Shown here: positions 32,288 to 46,910 of the stretch, piece by piece
Layout: the number at the start of each line of letters is the position of its first letter
Position numbering within the stretch: position 1 is the stretch's first letter
Source of the DNA: Artemisia argyi
Lineage: Eukaryota; Streptophyta; Magnoliopsida; Asterales; Asteraceae
DNA length: 64,000 bases
Direction of reading: 5' to 3'
Assembly: GCA_030686995.1 (NCBI GenBank)
Contig: CM060680.1
Span: forward strand, 202,045,322 to 202,109,321
Position numbers and translations under genes: made by a program
Notes under the pieces: model-generated
Told to the model about the DNA's origin: nothing
Database searches by the model: none
What the model saw: the letters and a program-made list of their open reading frames with translations, nothing else

Positions 32288-34325
32288 TCATTCCATCCTT
32301 GCACATCTTAAAAAGATAAGGTTTCTCCCAATAATAGTGTTTAAGTTCTGAAAAGAACTTACTACGTTGGTAGTGACTCATCCCTTTTTTAAGAATGTCT
32401 CCTGCAAGATAATTTGCGTAATTTGCAAACCATGGTATTTCCTCATCATCGTCTTTATCTATCGTCATGAGAGTTTCTTCTGGAAAATAATCATTAATTT
32501 CATTTTCTTTTAATTCTTCCAAATTTGGATTCTCGAGACGTGATAAATGATCAGCTACAAGATTTTCTGCTCCTTTCTTATCTTTTATTTCGATATCAAA
32601 TTCTTGCAGTAATAAAATCCATCTGATAAGACGTGGTTTTGCATCTTGTTTGTTAAACAAATATTTGAGTGTGGAATGATCGGTAAAAACTATCGTTTTT
32701 GAAAGCACGAGATAAGATCTGAATTTGTCGAATGCAAAAACTACGGCTAATAATTCATTCTCCGTAACCGTATAGTTTTGTTGAGCATTGTTGAGTGTTT
32801 TACTAGCAAAGTAAATAGGACGAAAATGTTTTCCTTCACGTTGTCCTAAAACAGCTCCAAAAGCGAAATCGCTTGCATCACACATGATTTCAAATGGTTG
32901 TGACCAATTAGGTGCAACCATAATTGGGGCACTAGTCAATTGACTCTTCAATGTTTCGAAAGCTTTGATGCAGTCAGCATTAAAATCAGATACAGAATCT
33001 TTTTCTAAAAGTTTAGTCATAGGACGTGATATTTTTGAAAAATCTTTGATAAATCGACGGTAAAAACCGGCATGTCCTAGAAAACTTCTAACGGCTTTAA
33101 CGTTAGTTGCTGGTGGTAATTTGGTGATAACATCTATTTTAGCTTTGTCTACTTCCATCCCTGAACTTGATATTTTGTGTCCTAACACAATTCCTTCAGT
33201 TACCATGAAATGACATTTTTCCCAATTAAGAACTAGATGTGCAGCTTCACATCTTTCAAGCATTTTATCAAGATTGGAAAGACAGGTTTCAAAAGAATCA
33301 CCAAAGACTGAAAAGTCATCCATGAAAACTTCCATAGATTTTTTAAGCATGTCTTGAAATATTGCGATCATACACCTTTGAAAAGTTGCAGGTGCATTAC
33401 ATAGACCAAAAGGCATACGCCGGTAAGTGTAGGTTCCAAAAGGACATGTAAATGTGGTTTTCTCTTGATCGGCTGGATCGATAGGAATTTGGAAACATCC
33501 CGAAAAACCATCAAGGAAGCAAAAGTATTTGTTTCCTACTAATCTTTCGAGCATCTGATCCATAAACGGTAAAGGAAAATGATCTTTCCTGGTGGCTTTA
33601 TTAAGTTTTCTATAATCAATACATACTCGCCATCCAGTGACAGTTCTAGTAGGAACTAACTCATTCCTTTCGTTTGTCACTACAGTCATTCCTCCTTTCT
33701 TTGGAACACAATGAACTGGACTCACCCATGGACTATCCTCGATAGGATAAATAATTCCTGCGTCAAGAAGTTTAATGATTTCCTTCTTAACAACCTCTTT
33801 CATATTTGGGTTGAGTCGACGTTGTCTTTCTACAACGGGTTTAGAACCTTCTTCACAATTGATTTTGTGTTTGCAAAAATCAGGACTAATTCCTGGAATA
33901 TCAGAAGTTTTCCACGCAAAAGCACGTTTATGCTTCTTAAGAACAGAGACGAGTCTTTCTTTTTGATTTGTTTTGAGCAACGACGATATGACTACTGGAA
34001 GAAGTGAATTTTCTTCTAAGTAAGCATATTTGAGATTATTGGGAAGGGTTTTGAGTTCCAAATCAGTGGGTGGTTCTTCTAGAGATGATTTGATTTTCAA
34101 TTGATCTTTATCAATGATATCTTCAAATTTCTCTTCTTCCTCTTCTTCTACTTTTATTTCCATGAATTCCTCAAATTCTTTATCAGAATCTGTTTCACTA
34201 ATCTTTTCTGAAGTAGTCATGAATGGTTTCGAATCATCAAGTAATGCATCCAATTCTTCTTCAGTGACTTCATCAATTACATCGATGTTATAGCATGTGT
34301 CATCACTGGAATTTGGATATTTCAT
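32256..34325 (-). pseudogene. Element E reverse transcriptase and RNase H
   Basis: Seen: a 689-codon open frame. RT motifs are [36 protein letters not shown] and the catalytic FMDDFSVFG (about 33310-33335). RNase H shows [27 protein letters not shown] and [10 protein letters not shown]. The tail [12 protein letters not shown] leads toward the integrase zinc finger. FMDD in place of YMDD is common in Athila. The frame upstream runs on into the protease, broken only by a TGA at 34350-34352. No lesion is seen inside the RT or RNase H domains. Confidence 0.92.
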
Positions 34326-34349
34326 TGCTTTATCGATTAAGAACGTGAT

Positions 34350-34895
34350 TCAATCTTCTCCTACTCCAAGATTTAATTCTTTACCTTTAACTTTAATCAT
34401 TGCATCAGCAGTGTTTAAGAAAGGTCTTCCTAAGATTAAGGGTACTCGACTATCTTCTTCCATTTCTAAGATGACAAAATCCACAGGAAAAAAAAATTTA
34501 CCAACTTGAACAAGCATATTTTCAGCAACCCCAACAGGATATTGGTATGTATGGTTTGCTAATCGTATACTCATCTTAGTAGGTTTTAATGTATTGATGG
34601 AAAGTTTAGAATACAACGAATAAGGCATCAAATTGATACTTGCACCTAAATCGGCTAAAGCATCACATGTGATGTTGTTTCCTAATGTACATGGTATAAG
34701 AAAACTTCCGGGATCTCCAAGTTTTGGTGGAATTTTGTTTTGAATTATAGCAGAGCATTCTTCGTTGAGAACGGTAGCGGAAATTTGTTCTAACTTGTTT
34801 CGATTGTTAAGAAGTTCTTTCAAAAATTTCCCATAATTGGGCATTCCAGCTAAAGCATCAACGAGGGGTACGTTAATTCTAACTTCTTTGATCAT
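34350..34895 (-). pseudogene. Element E aspartic protease
   Basis: Seen: VNVPLVDALAGMPNYGKFLK-like lead-in, then CDALADLGASINLMPYSLY with the catalytic Asp, and RVPLILGRPFLNTADAMI. It ends in TGA (34350-34352) where the family has Arg followed by ITF, and the RT frame continues in the same register, so one CGA-to-TGA change separates the two. A further stop lies upstream near 34914. Role: cuts the gag-pol polyprotein. Confidence 0.85.
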
Positions 34896-35051
34896 CTCAA
34901 GAAACTTCTTATTTCACTCCTCTCTTTTCTCTTTTCTTAGGGCTTGTGGATATGGTATTTTTGGTGTATAAGGCTTTATTGGTAGAACGGTTGGTTTTTG
35001 AGTTGGTTCTTTTTCAATTGCTTCTTCCTCTTCAGCTTCTTCCTCTTCTTC

Positions 35052-36571
35052 TTAAATAAGAGTAGTATCGGTAGGAATGGGTGGTGGATCATATGATAGA
35101 CCACTTCGAGTGAATACAGCATTGATATGCTCATTTCTGTTGTGTGGTGGACGATAATTCTTATCGTTTGAACCAGATGGTTTTGGATTGGATTGGGTGT
35201 TACTTGGTAATGTACCAGGAATTCGAGAAGAAAATTGATCAAAAAGTCTACCAAATTTTTGTTCAAGATCCTGAATAGAAGCTTGATGATTTTTCTGACC
35301 TTGCTCAACTTTGGTTTTGAGATTGAAAAATTGAGTTTTTACAAACTCATTTGTGGTTCTTTGAGCATTTACGAATTCTCGCATCATTTTTTCAAAATCA
35401 GATTCTTCCTTTTTATCTGAATTTGTTGGGTTTGGATTTTCTGTTCGAGGTTGAAAATCACGGTTGTTATCTCTTTGTTGGCGATCTTGCCAATTTCCAG
35501 AACTTCTTCCGTAATAATTACCACGAAAACCTCCTCCACGATATCCTCCTTGGACATAATTGGCTTCCCCTTCGTTGGGTCCATTCATAGGTTGGTCATC
35601 ACACTTGGATGATGTGTGATTTCCTCCACAATTATTATAGCCATCTCGCATTTCTTTCATTTATCCTTTTATATATTTGTATTGCGAGTCCATTTTAGAA
35701 GACAAGGCTTCTATTTTGTCCATGAGTTTTGAATTATCTGAACTTTCGGCAAAAGCAACGGTTTTCCGTAAGGGTTTGGTTTTGGAATCTTTTGACCAAT
35801 CGAGTTTAAAAAGTACTCGATCTTCAAGAAGTTGATATGCCTCATTTGGTGTTTTGTAAAGGAAAATTCCTCCGGCATCAAGGATTGCTTGAGATGCTTC
35901 ATCAAGACCATGATAAAAGATTTGGATTATTGTTCCTCGTCCTAAATTATGACCATGACAACTGCGAAGCAAATCTTTCATGCGAAGCCAAGCTTCAACA
36001 AGAGATTCATTAGGATTTTGTGAAAAAGCACGGATTTCTCCCATTAACCTATCATACATGGCAGGTGGAAAGAATCGGCTTACAAAAGCTTGCCTCATCT
36101 CCTCCCAAGTATTAATAGTTCCTGGGGTTAATTCGTTATACCATACTTTGGCATCTCCGGCGAGTGATGATGGAAAAGTTTGAGCTTGATAGCATCGACA
36201 TTAGTGTCTCCATAACGAAACATGCCACAAATTTCAATGAATTCGGCAATGTGTTTATGCGGATCGGCCCGCGAACGGCCATCGAATTGACGGTCTTTGA
36301 TCATAGAAAGATGGTGACCTTTAACGGTAAAGTTTTCACCAAGGTCGGCGACAATAATAGCAGCTCCAGGAGTGGGTGCTACGGTTCTATTGGCGGCCCA
36401 CATGGGTAAATCGTCAGCCATGGGTAATGGTTCAAAAAGATTAGAAATCGGATGTTCTTCGGAAAGATTATCAAACCAATTAAGAATAGTTGAAGATCTC
36501 TTCTTACGAAACAAACTTTCGGGATCGGATAAAGGCGTACTAAGCTTTTTAGTAGTAGAACGAGTGTTCAT
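35052..36571 (-). pseudogene. Element E gag, three blocks with lesions
   Basis: Seen: block 1 (36571-36128) starts MNTRSTTKKLSTPL and holds DRQFDGRSRADPHKHIAEF. A one-base slip near 36180 turns the expected LAGDAKVWYNELTPG into another frame. Block 2 (36098-35661) has the capsid helix FVSRFFPPAMYDRLMGEI and AWLRMKDLLRSCHGH, ending in TAA at 35661. Block 3 (35660-35052) has a partial zinc knuckle (NNCGGNHTSSKC), a Gly/Arg-rich stretch (GGYRGGGFRGNYYGRS) and ends in TAA. Role: the particle shell and RNA packaging. Confidence 0.85.
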
Positions 36572-36815
36572 ACAACTACCAAGATAATCGAATTAATTAC
36601 CTAAACAAAAGAACAAGAAAAATAAAAAATAAAAACAAAAAAATTTCAAACCGATCGGTTGGACGCTACGTTAAAATTAAAATGTGAGAAACCGAATCGG
36701 TTGGAAGAGAAACACGATCGGTTTGTTGCTACGGAATTTTTTTTTTTTTTTTTTTTTTTTAGAAAACGAACTCGAAAAGAAACGGACTTTTAAAATTTAA
36801 AGAAACACGATCAAA

Positions 36816-36834
36816 ATCCCCGGCAACGGCGCCA
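36816..36834 (-). other. Element E primer binding site (Asp-tRNA type)
   Basis: The - strand reads AGTTTTTGGCGCCGTTGCC GGGGAT after the LTR. TGGCGCCGTTGCCGGGGAT is the complement expected for the 3' end of plant tRNA-Asp, the usual Athila primer. Confidence 0.75.
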
Positions 36835-36840
36835 AAAACT

Positions 36841-38590
36841 TGATGCGATGTTTGTTAGTGCAAGTTTTAAATTTATAAGAGTGAATTACCAAATCTAGAA
36901 CAACACATACGAGCAAGTGTACTCGTCCGTTATAGCATGATATGCTGGTAAGTCGGGATCGTTCGCAGGGATTTGTGAGTGAATCGAAATATAAGTCTAA
37001 AAGTAAATCTCTAATGTACGCAAATATGATAATAAGCAAATTCAATAAATTAAAAACTACACTTGTTTAGACTAGTTTTCTACTTAATGACACACATGAT
37101 TGTGATAACTTTTGATGACATGTTGGTTGAGATAATTTGATGGTGATCTAATCTATTGTTTCTGCAAGTTAAACCTTCGTCAAGATTTTAGTTCATAAAA
37201 ACAAGCTTTAGGTGTAAACCAATCAATTCAAGATCTATCCAAGGTTCATAAGGTATGGTGGATATCTTAAACACAAGACAAACTTTTATTACCAATCAAA
37301 TACTCTTAGGAAATGGTCAATACAAAAGGTAACCTCTTCATAGACAAAAAGGTCACAATCATTTATAAACATTTAAACTTTCGTCCTACTAAAGGTTTAC
37401 AAACAATCCGATTTGACGTTATAAAAGAATTCTTATTACAATCATACTTCTTGTTTCTTTGTTTAGTCAAGAATAATTATGGTGAAAAACAATCATTCAT
37501 AGACAAATGATTATAACTAGTTGAGTAATAACAAATCTTTCGACCTTTGAGACTATTATCAATTAGTTAACCTTGGCTAAACAAATGTCACGATGAAACT
37601 TAAGGTACAATTGGTTCTTAGGATTGACTTGAAATTGAATTAAAACATGTTATCACAATCATCACTATCACTAAGTATAAAACATCATCAAAACAAGTGT
37701 AAAAAGATTACTAGCCACTCATGGCAAACATGCAAATAAACTCAGAATATTTAACATAAGAATCCATGGTTATAAGTCTTACAATGCTTTGAAATTGATA
37801 ACAAATGACAAGGTATTGATAACCTAAGAGCTGGTGATGATTTCTTGAGATTTTCGGATTCCAAATGTTGCTTCCTTGGTCCTCCAAAGTTCCTGGTTCT
37901 TTCTGCACGAATTTTTCTCCTTAGAGAGCTAGAAGATGATAATAATTGTGTATAGTAATGAGAGTAAATTGTATCTTTCATTTGTGTGTTGAATGGTGTT
38001 GAGTTATGCACTTTTGAAGTCCCTCATAGGCTTGTCCAACACTCTTGGTCATAAATAAGAACTTAAATGCTTGAACTTGGACAATAAGACACTAAAAAGG
38101 GCCTAGAACCTTGGGACAAAAGACCAAGATTCGTGCACAAAAGTTGGCAAAAACATGCAGAACTGACCATCCGATCGGTTGCGGGTTGGCACCGATCGGT
38201 TGGTGAAAGGTAATTATGGCCATCCGATTGGTTTCACACCAACCGATCGGATGGTAATTTCTGGCAGCTTTGGACTTTGACTTTGACTTGTGTAGCTCTT
38301 TATTTACTATCCAAACTTGATTAACTTCTGAACTTGGAACTTTGAGATGACAAAACTTAGGTTCTCTTATGAATTACTTCATAGATTGGACTTTTGAGCT
38401 TGGGAATCTTCGTGTAATCGCGTATACTTCATTTCCTTCACTTTTTCTCTATTTTTCCTGCATTTGGCTACATATGCTACAAAAACATACTTTGATATGA
38501 TTTAGTGGCAAAAGCATATAAAAACAACCAAATAACATACACAAAAACACTAATAACGCTTATAAAAACATGTTACTCTGAGCGTTATAA
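36841..38590 (-). repeat. Element E 5' LTR (1750 bp)
   Basis: On the + strand it runs from TGATGCGATG to GAGCGTTATAA. The last two bases read AA rather than CA, one substitution from the other LTR. It has the uninterrupted MITE target site and the four CCGATCGG-type palindromes (about 38169-38253, one with a changed base). Confidence 0.9.
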
Positions 38591-38595
38591 ACGTC

Positions 38596-39208
38596 TTAAG
38601 AAACATGATCAGAGGTGTACTATGATTTTTGGTTGTATTTAATGCGTAGGAGAATTCTAATGATCCCATGTTAGGAGCTTCTAACGGCTCGACATAGGAG
38701 TGAAGTAGGATCCTATAGAGTTAGGGAATATTGTACACGGCCCTACGACTAGTATTAAGGAATACGACCCGTCATCCATGCAATTGTAACAAACTATCAA
38801 CCTGTAAAAGATATCTAGGGAGTAATGAAACCTAAGTAAACACAACTTTCCCTATTATTGTTCACACCACTAGTTTAATTAGATTTCATTTCATTTTTGT
38901 TATTTTATTTTGATTGCATCTTAGTTATTGGGTTAGTTGATTAGCAACTAATTTCGCCCACTCTTCCAAAACCCGAGATTTTATTTGCTTTTATAAAATA
39001 TAAAAAAATACAAAAAGAATCATCCCTCACCTCTAGACCTAGTTTTTAGGCTTTCTAATCCTAGCGACACTATTCCTGAGTTGAACGATCAATCCCCCGG
39101 TACTTGTCACTATACTATACTGCAACGATCAGGTACACTGCCTGGTGGGGGTTGTAAGCTTCTCGAGATCCCTCGAGAGGTAAAGCCTGGTGCGATTCCC
39201 ACGTATCA
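38596..39208 (+). repeat. A2 5' LTR, second part
   Basis: It resumes the LTR after E (TTAAGAAACATGATCAG) and ends CCCACGTATCA. It is nearly identical to 43690-44302. Confidence 0.88.
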
Positions 39209-39214
39209 AGTTTT

Positions 39215-39233
39215 TGGCGCCGCAGCCCGAGGA
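39215..39233 (+). other. A2 primer binding site
   Basis: AGTTTT, then TGGCGCCGCAGCCCGAGGA, follows the LTR. The same context with CGCAGCCCGGGGAA occurs in A3 (49313-49331, - strand), and A4 has GCGCTGCAG (57305-57323). The core TGGCGCC is shared with E. The tRNA was not assigned. Confidence 0.6.
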
Positions 39234-39370
39234 ATAGTTATTGTCTAGGTTAGGATTTCTTTTTATTAGGTCTACTTGCTAGATTCCTTTCTAGTAAGAT
39301 TTTATTTTTATTTTTAGGTTTTCTTTAGTCTATCTTATTTCTTTGTTTCCTTTGTTCGTAAACGATCTCG

Positions 39371-40274
39371 ATGGATAACAATAGCATTGATCGTTTGATT
39401 CCTGTTATTCGTGCTTTTCGTCGTAGGATTTTCCAAATGCCCCCCCCCCCCCCCAATCCCTTTAGTGGAAAATAAGAACCCACCTAACCTCTTGCCTAAC
39501 CATCACTTTGACAATAATTCTGAAATGGAGGAGTCTGACCATGATGATGACCATAGGGCTAGTCCTTTTTACTATTCAGACTCCGATGAGGACCTAGATG
39601 ATGGTGACGTAATTAATGAGGGTAGGATGGAGGATGAAGTGGACCCTCTTATGTATGTCGACCCTAGAACAAGGATTGAGAATGATAGCTCATTTAATAT
39701 GCAATTTCCTTGTAAGATTGGATTTAGGAGCTTTGATGCCTACCTTAACTCATCCCTACCAATGAACATAATCTCGCGTAGTGAATACAATAAAATCATG
39801 GTAGATGAGTTAGAATACAAAGGAGATAATATTATTGCTAGGGCAATGTCATTGCATGTGTTTGTAGGAAGCTTTGTTTATCTTGTTGAGTTCATGGTTA
39901 TGGAGAATCTAGGAGAATTTATCGATAGTAAGTTAACCCAAGTTGTGTTTGGGAACCTCTTCAAAAGATTAACCAACCTTGATGAAAAACTTATGGAAGG
40001 GTTAATTACATTCTCGGATGGGGATGAGGATTTTGTTTGCCAAATGCCACGAGCACACCCTAGGTTCAAGGATTTTTCCATGGAGAAGTGTAGTAGGTAT
40101 CCGCCCCTAGAAATGCTAAGTGAGAATGATAAAAGAAAAGGGCTTAAATATACTCATGAAAAGAATAAAAGGTATTATCGTGGATGTTTAGAGTTAAGTG
40201 ATGATTATAAGAAAGATGAGGCGACTATTAGATGGCTCACCCTTGGTTATGTGAGCATAAGTGACACACGATAG
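39371..40274 (+). pseudogene. A2 protease-like ORF with frame slip at a C15 run
   Basis: Seen: ATG at 39371 (MDNNSIDRLIPVIRAF) reads into a run of 15 C at 39440-39454 and soon stops. The frame one base over continues from the C run through IPLVENKNPPNLLPN, an acidic stretch and a protease-like fold (PCKIGFRSFDAYLNSSLPMN, VVFGNLFKRLTNLDEKL). The catalytic Asp seen in A3 (AYIDPRSPINIM) is Asn here (AYLNSSLPMNII). No gag domain is present. Either the C run changed length in the genome or it is an assembly error. The protein could at most be structural. Confidence 0.6.
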
Positions 40275-42857
<2,583 letters not shown>

Positions 42858-44302
42858 TGATGAGGCGAAAAATGAACCGTTTTTAGGGGGTCATTTTAGC
42901 CCGGATTCGAATTTAATTGATCAAATAATGCCCTAAATCGTTCCTTTTGTCATTTTAGGTACTTTTGGAGTGAATTCTGGAAAATGAAGCATTTTGGACG
43001 TTTTTGGAGAATAAAAGTGAAGAAAATGGTAAAGTCTTAATTTTCCTTGCTGTGAACAGTACCTGACGGCGTCAAGAGTTCTCAAGTGACGGCCTCAAGA
43101 GTAATTCAAGAGGTGGAAGTGGATAAAGTCCGTGACGATCCAGAAGAGTTTTGCACTAGGGACATGACGGCGTCACCATAGGCCGTCATGGTCCAAATAA
43201 GAGTGACGGCCCAGAGTAGAATTGCACATGACGGCGTCAAAAGTGGATCTAGGTAATCCGATTTCATTATGGGCGGCGAGTTGACGGCGTCAGAATTTTC
43301 TTCTTGACGCCGTCACCCTGTAAAATCTATATATAGTTTTGCAATTTCCATTCATTAGAGAGGAACAATTAGGGTGTAACTTTGGATAGAAACCCTAGTC
43401 CGAATATTACAACTTTTTCAAGGGTTTTTACCCTTTGAAACCTTTCATGTTCAATTGAGATAAGTACTCTTTCAATTCATTCAATATGTCTATGTGTTGT
43501 TTGAATATATCTTACACTTGTCTTGAATTTAACATGCTTGGCTAGATCTCTTGTGTGTTTGCTTAGATGTAGTGAAACCTAGATGTTAATTATGGGTTGA
43601 TTGTTTGTTTATAGTTGTTACGAATGATTGTATTCGATGTTAGGCTTAAGAAAACTGGCAGACTTCCATTGGTGACATGCTTAAACGTCTTAAGAAACAT
43701 GATCAGAGGTGTACTATGATTTTTGGTTGTATTTAATGTGTAGGAGAATTCTAATGATCCCATGTTAGGAGCTTCTAACGGCTCGACATAGGAGTGAAGT
43801 AGGATCCTATAGAGTTAGGGAATATTGTACACGGCCCTACGACTAGTATTAAGGAATACGACCCGTCATCCATGCAATTGTAACAAACTATCAACCTGTA
43901 AAAGATATCTAGGGAGTAATGAAACCTAAGTAAACACAACTTTCCCTATTATTGTTCACACCACTAGTTTAATTAGATTTCATTTCATTTTTGTTATTTT
44001 ATTTTGATTGCATCTTAGTTATTTGGTTAGTTGATTAGCAACTAATTCTGCCCACTCTTCCAAAACCCGAGATTTTTCTTGCTTTTATAAAATATAAAAA
44101 AATACAAAAAGAATCATCCCTCACCTCTAGACCTAGTTTTTAGGCTTTCTAATCCTAGCGACACTATTCCTGAGTTGAACGATCAATCCCCCGGTACTTG
44201 TCACTATACTATACTACAACGATCAGGCACACTGCCTGGTGGGGGTTGTAAGCTTCTCGAGATCCCTCGAGAGGTAAAGCCTGGTGCGATTCCCACGTAT
44301 CA
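42858..44302 (+). repeat. A2 3' LTR (1445 bp)
   Basis: It runs from TGATGAGGCG to CCCACGTATCA and is followed by ATACT. TGACG array at about 43062-43315, TATA box (CTATATATAG) near 43327. Confidence 0.9.
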
Positions 44303-44307
44303 ATACT

Positions 44308-45212
44308 ATTTACGTTTTTAGTCCTTTTTAGTTTATATTTATGTTATTATCTATCCTAGGGTTTTAATATTATGAAAAACTAGTCCTTACTACTTATAAC
44401 TTCTAGGAATTGTCAAAAATAGTCCCTAGACTTTATAATTTCAGGAATTTACGATATATACCCTTATGCATGTTAAGTATTGTAAAACTAGTCGTAATAT
44501 GCATATAACTTATATTTTATCTAGTATTTAAGTTTTCTAGCCTATGTTTTACTTATTTTAACTTATCTAAGTTATTTTTAACTAGTGTATGACCTAAATT
44601 AACGATTTATAGCATGCATGCAAGTATATGACTCGATCTAGGGTTTTAAAACTTAAACTAGCAAGTAGAATAGTTCTAGGCTCATGCAAGGGTATCTAAG
44701 CTATCTAAGGCATCCTAAATCTATCCTAAGACTATACTAAAGCTAAATTAAATAAATGTAATACTTACTTGGCTAGGGGGGGTTTAAGTGGGTTAGAACT
44801 AGGGTTAGGGTTTTCTAGGGCTCGTACGACTTCAAACCACAACACAGCACTACCAAGGCCTAGCTACTCATTCCTAATGGCTTCTAATGACTTAGTACTA
44901 CAGAAATGTGAGGTAGAGAGGAGGGGGAGAGCTGTGGAGAAGAAATGAGGGAGGAGGGGAGTATTTATAGGGCTCGATGAGGCGGTTTAGGGAGAAACGG
45001 GTTCATAGGTGTCGTGCATGGGGAGGGCTGAGCAAGCAGAGCTAGGGGTTATGGCAAGTCTAGTGGTGACAAGGAGCAGCTACATGGTAGCTAGGGGGCT
45101 ACCTAGGCCGGTTGTGGTGGAGATTGAGCCGTAGAGGCGGTTTAGGGAAGAAGGGTGACAAGTAGCTTACAAGTAGGTGGTCCACCACCTTGCTGGGAAC
45201 AGTTACTAGGGG
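44308..45212 (-). repeat. Element D LTR, second part
   Basis: It continues D after A2. On the - strand a TATA box (CTATAAATACTCCCC) is followed by a C/T-rich leader (about 44880-44950), a typical LTR promoter. It ends without a TG terminus at the junction with A3. Confidence 0.55.
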
Positions 45213-46444
45213 TTTCGTGTACTAAAAATGAGTACAACACTAAGGTGTGGGAAAAATTAATTGACTTTACTAGCCAAATAATATGACTTAAATGGTCAAG
45301 AAATTATGATATGGGTTTAACACAAGGGTGATCCTAATGCCTCTTATCATGTAGTAAATCGTACCACACGAATGTAGTCTCACTAGTGGTCTCGGGATGC
45401 ATCACTAACGCAAGTTCTAGAATCTAAATGCTACCGGTACACTCATAAGCACCAATAGTAAATGCTTTTCCTATCAAATCTAAAGGCGAACCTCACATAT
45501 TTGGGTGGAAAATTTTTCTGAATTGTACGGTTTTGTGCTAGTCATACAATCTCCTATCCATGAGACGCTTGCTAAGGCTAAAGTTTCACTCCTAAATGTT
45601 GTAAAAAAAATTAAATTTGGTGCTAAAATTACACTAACAAGTATTTCTCATAGTTTTATTGCACATCTACCATCAAACAAACAAACTCAAGTGCAATTGT
45701 ATCCTATAAGGTATCATCATTTACCCTCCCCTTACACTTAGGATGAACATTGTCCCCAATGTTCAATTAAAGAATGTAAAAGTGAAACAGGTAAAAGAAT
45801 GAAAGCAAATACTCCCCTGATTCGTTCGGTGTGGATAGTGTGTTAACAAGGCTAGATCTTCCTTTAAGAAAATGAATAATCAAAGCTTCCCTTCCAGAAA
45901 AAATAAATCATCTTCTCGTCATACGTTACCTGTTAAACCTGAGAAAACAAACAAGGCAACCTCGCGTAAAATCGGCGGCAATCTATATATACTAACAAAT
46001 CCTAGAAAACATATTAAGATATAATGCTTGTGGAATGAATGTTTGCAGATTTCCTGGAGTTTATAAAACTAAAGAATTAACAAAAACTTTAAGAATCCGT
46101 TAGAAAAATAAAACTAGCAAAATTTCCAGAATTTTACACATGACGCCGTCAAGAGTAAACTCATGACGCCGTCATAAGTGATCTGCAGATATCTTTACGT
46201 TAAGTTTCTGGAAAATTTCTGGAAAAACTTATGTCCTACTTCCTGGAAAATCCTGCAAAACATTATTATGACACGATACAAGCATTTGACTCTAACAAAT
46301 ACTAATACACATGTCCATTTAATATTGTGGAGAATCATGATCAATTTTGTTCTCAAAAACAAATTTGGGGTTTCCCCTTACACTTATCTTTTGCGAAATA
46401 CCTTTGTATGAAGTTAAGACGAAGTTAAACGACAAAATAAAGTA

Positions 46445-46747
46445 GGGCAAATTACCTGAAAATGTATTTAACTTGCCACTTTTTACCATTATATGTAGCC
46501 ATCTTTTTTTTTCCTATTGTGCGACTAAACTTTCGAATTTGGTACATTGTGTGTATTTTGTGACTTTTTAGCCTTGTAAAATGACCATTTTACCCTTCAA
46601 AAATTTGAAAATATAAGGGTAAAATGGTCACAAAATACACACAATGTACCAAATTCGAAAGTTTAGTCACACAATAGGAAAAAAAAAAGATGTCTACATA
46701 CAATGGTAAAAAGTGGCAAGTTAAAGACATTTTCAGGTAATTTGCCC
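46445..46747. mobile_element. 303-bp Mutator-type MITE in A3
   Basis: Seen: the ends GGGCAAATTACCTGAAAATG are inverted repeats, and pairing extends over most of the element. It is flanked by a perfect 9-bp duplication AATAAAGTA (46436-46444 and 46748-46756). The empty site is visible in A2 at about 40430-40460. A 9-bp duplication is the hallmark of Mutator-like transposases. Confidence 0.88.
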
Positions 46748-46910
46748 AATAAAGTATTTTCACAATTTTAGTTTGAAACATAATCTACCAACAATAAAAA
46801 TAAAGCATGCATACAAAAACAAATAAAAATCACACAAAACATGGGTTGCCTCCCAAGAAGCACTTTTCTTTATTTACGAGTCTTGTAGCTAGACTCAAGG
46901 TCATGTGCTA

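Larger units (their letters stand above)
26798..38590 (-). mobile_element. Element E: Athila-like Ty3/gypsy retrotransposon (11.8 kb)
   Basis: Seen: LTRs at 26798-28930 (holding a MITE) and 36841-38590, and ACGTC on both sides (26793-26797 and 38591-38595). On the - strand the order is primer site, gag, protease, RT/RNase H, integrase, a 2-kb non-coding tail, polypurine tract, 3' LTR. Once the MITE is removed the LTRs are 1752 and 1750 bp and look about 98% alike by eye. FMDDF in RT and the Asp-tRNA-type primer site fit Athila. Stops and frameshifts in gag, protease and the RT-integrase junction make this copy dead in itself. Confidence 0.92.

Noticed and set aside
32256..34325. Could the RT be from an integrated plant pararetrovirus?
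   Set aside because: It lies between paired LTRs with a primer site, protease and DDE integrase and a 5-bp target duplication. No movement protein or caulimovirid coat motif is present. It is an LTR retrotransposon.
36816..36834. tRNA gene at the tRNA-like sequence.
   Set aside because: It is only an 18-19 base complement of a tRNA 3' end directly beside an LTR, so a primer site. No cloverleaf could be drawn there.
45193..45208. CTTGCTGGGAACAGT in D resembles the family A LTR (for example 26155-26170).
   Set aside because: The match is only about 15 bases, both flanks differ, and no LTR end is nearby. It could be chance or a microhomology remnant, too short to call.
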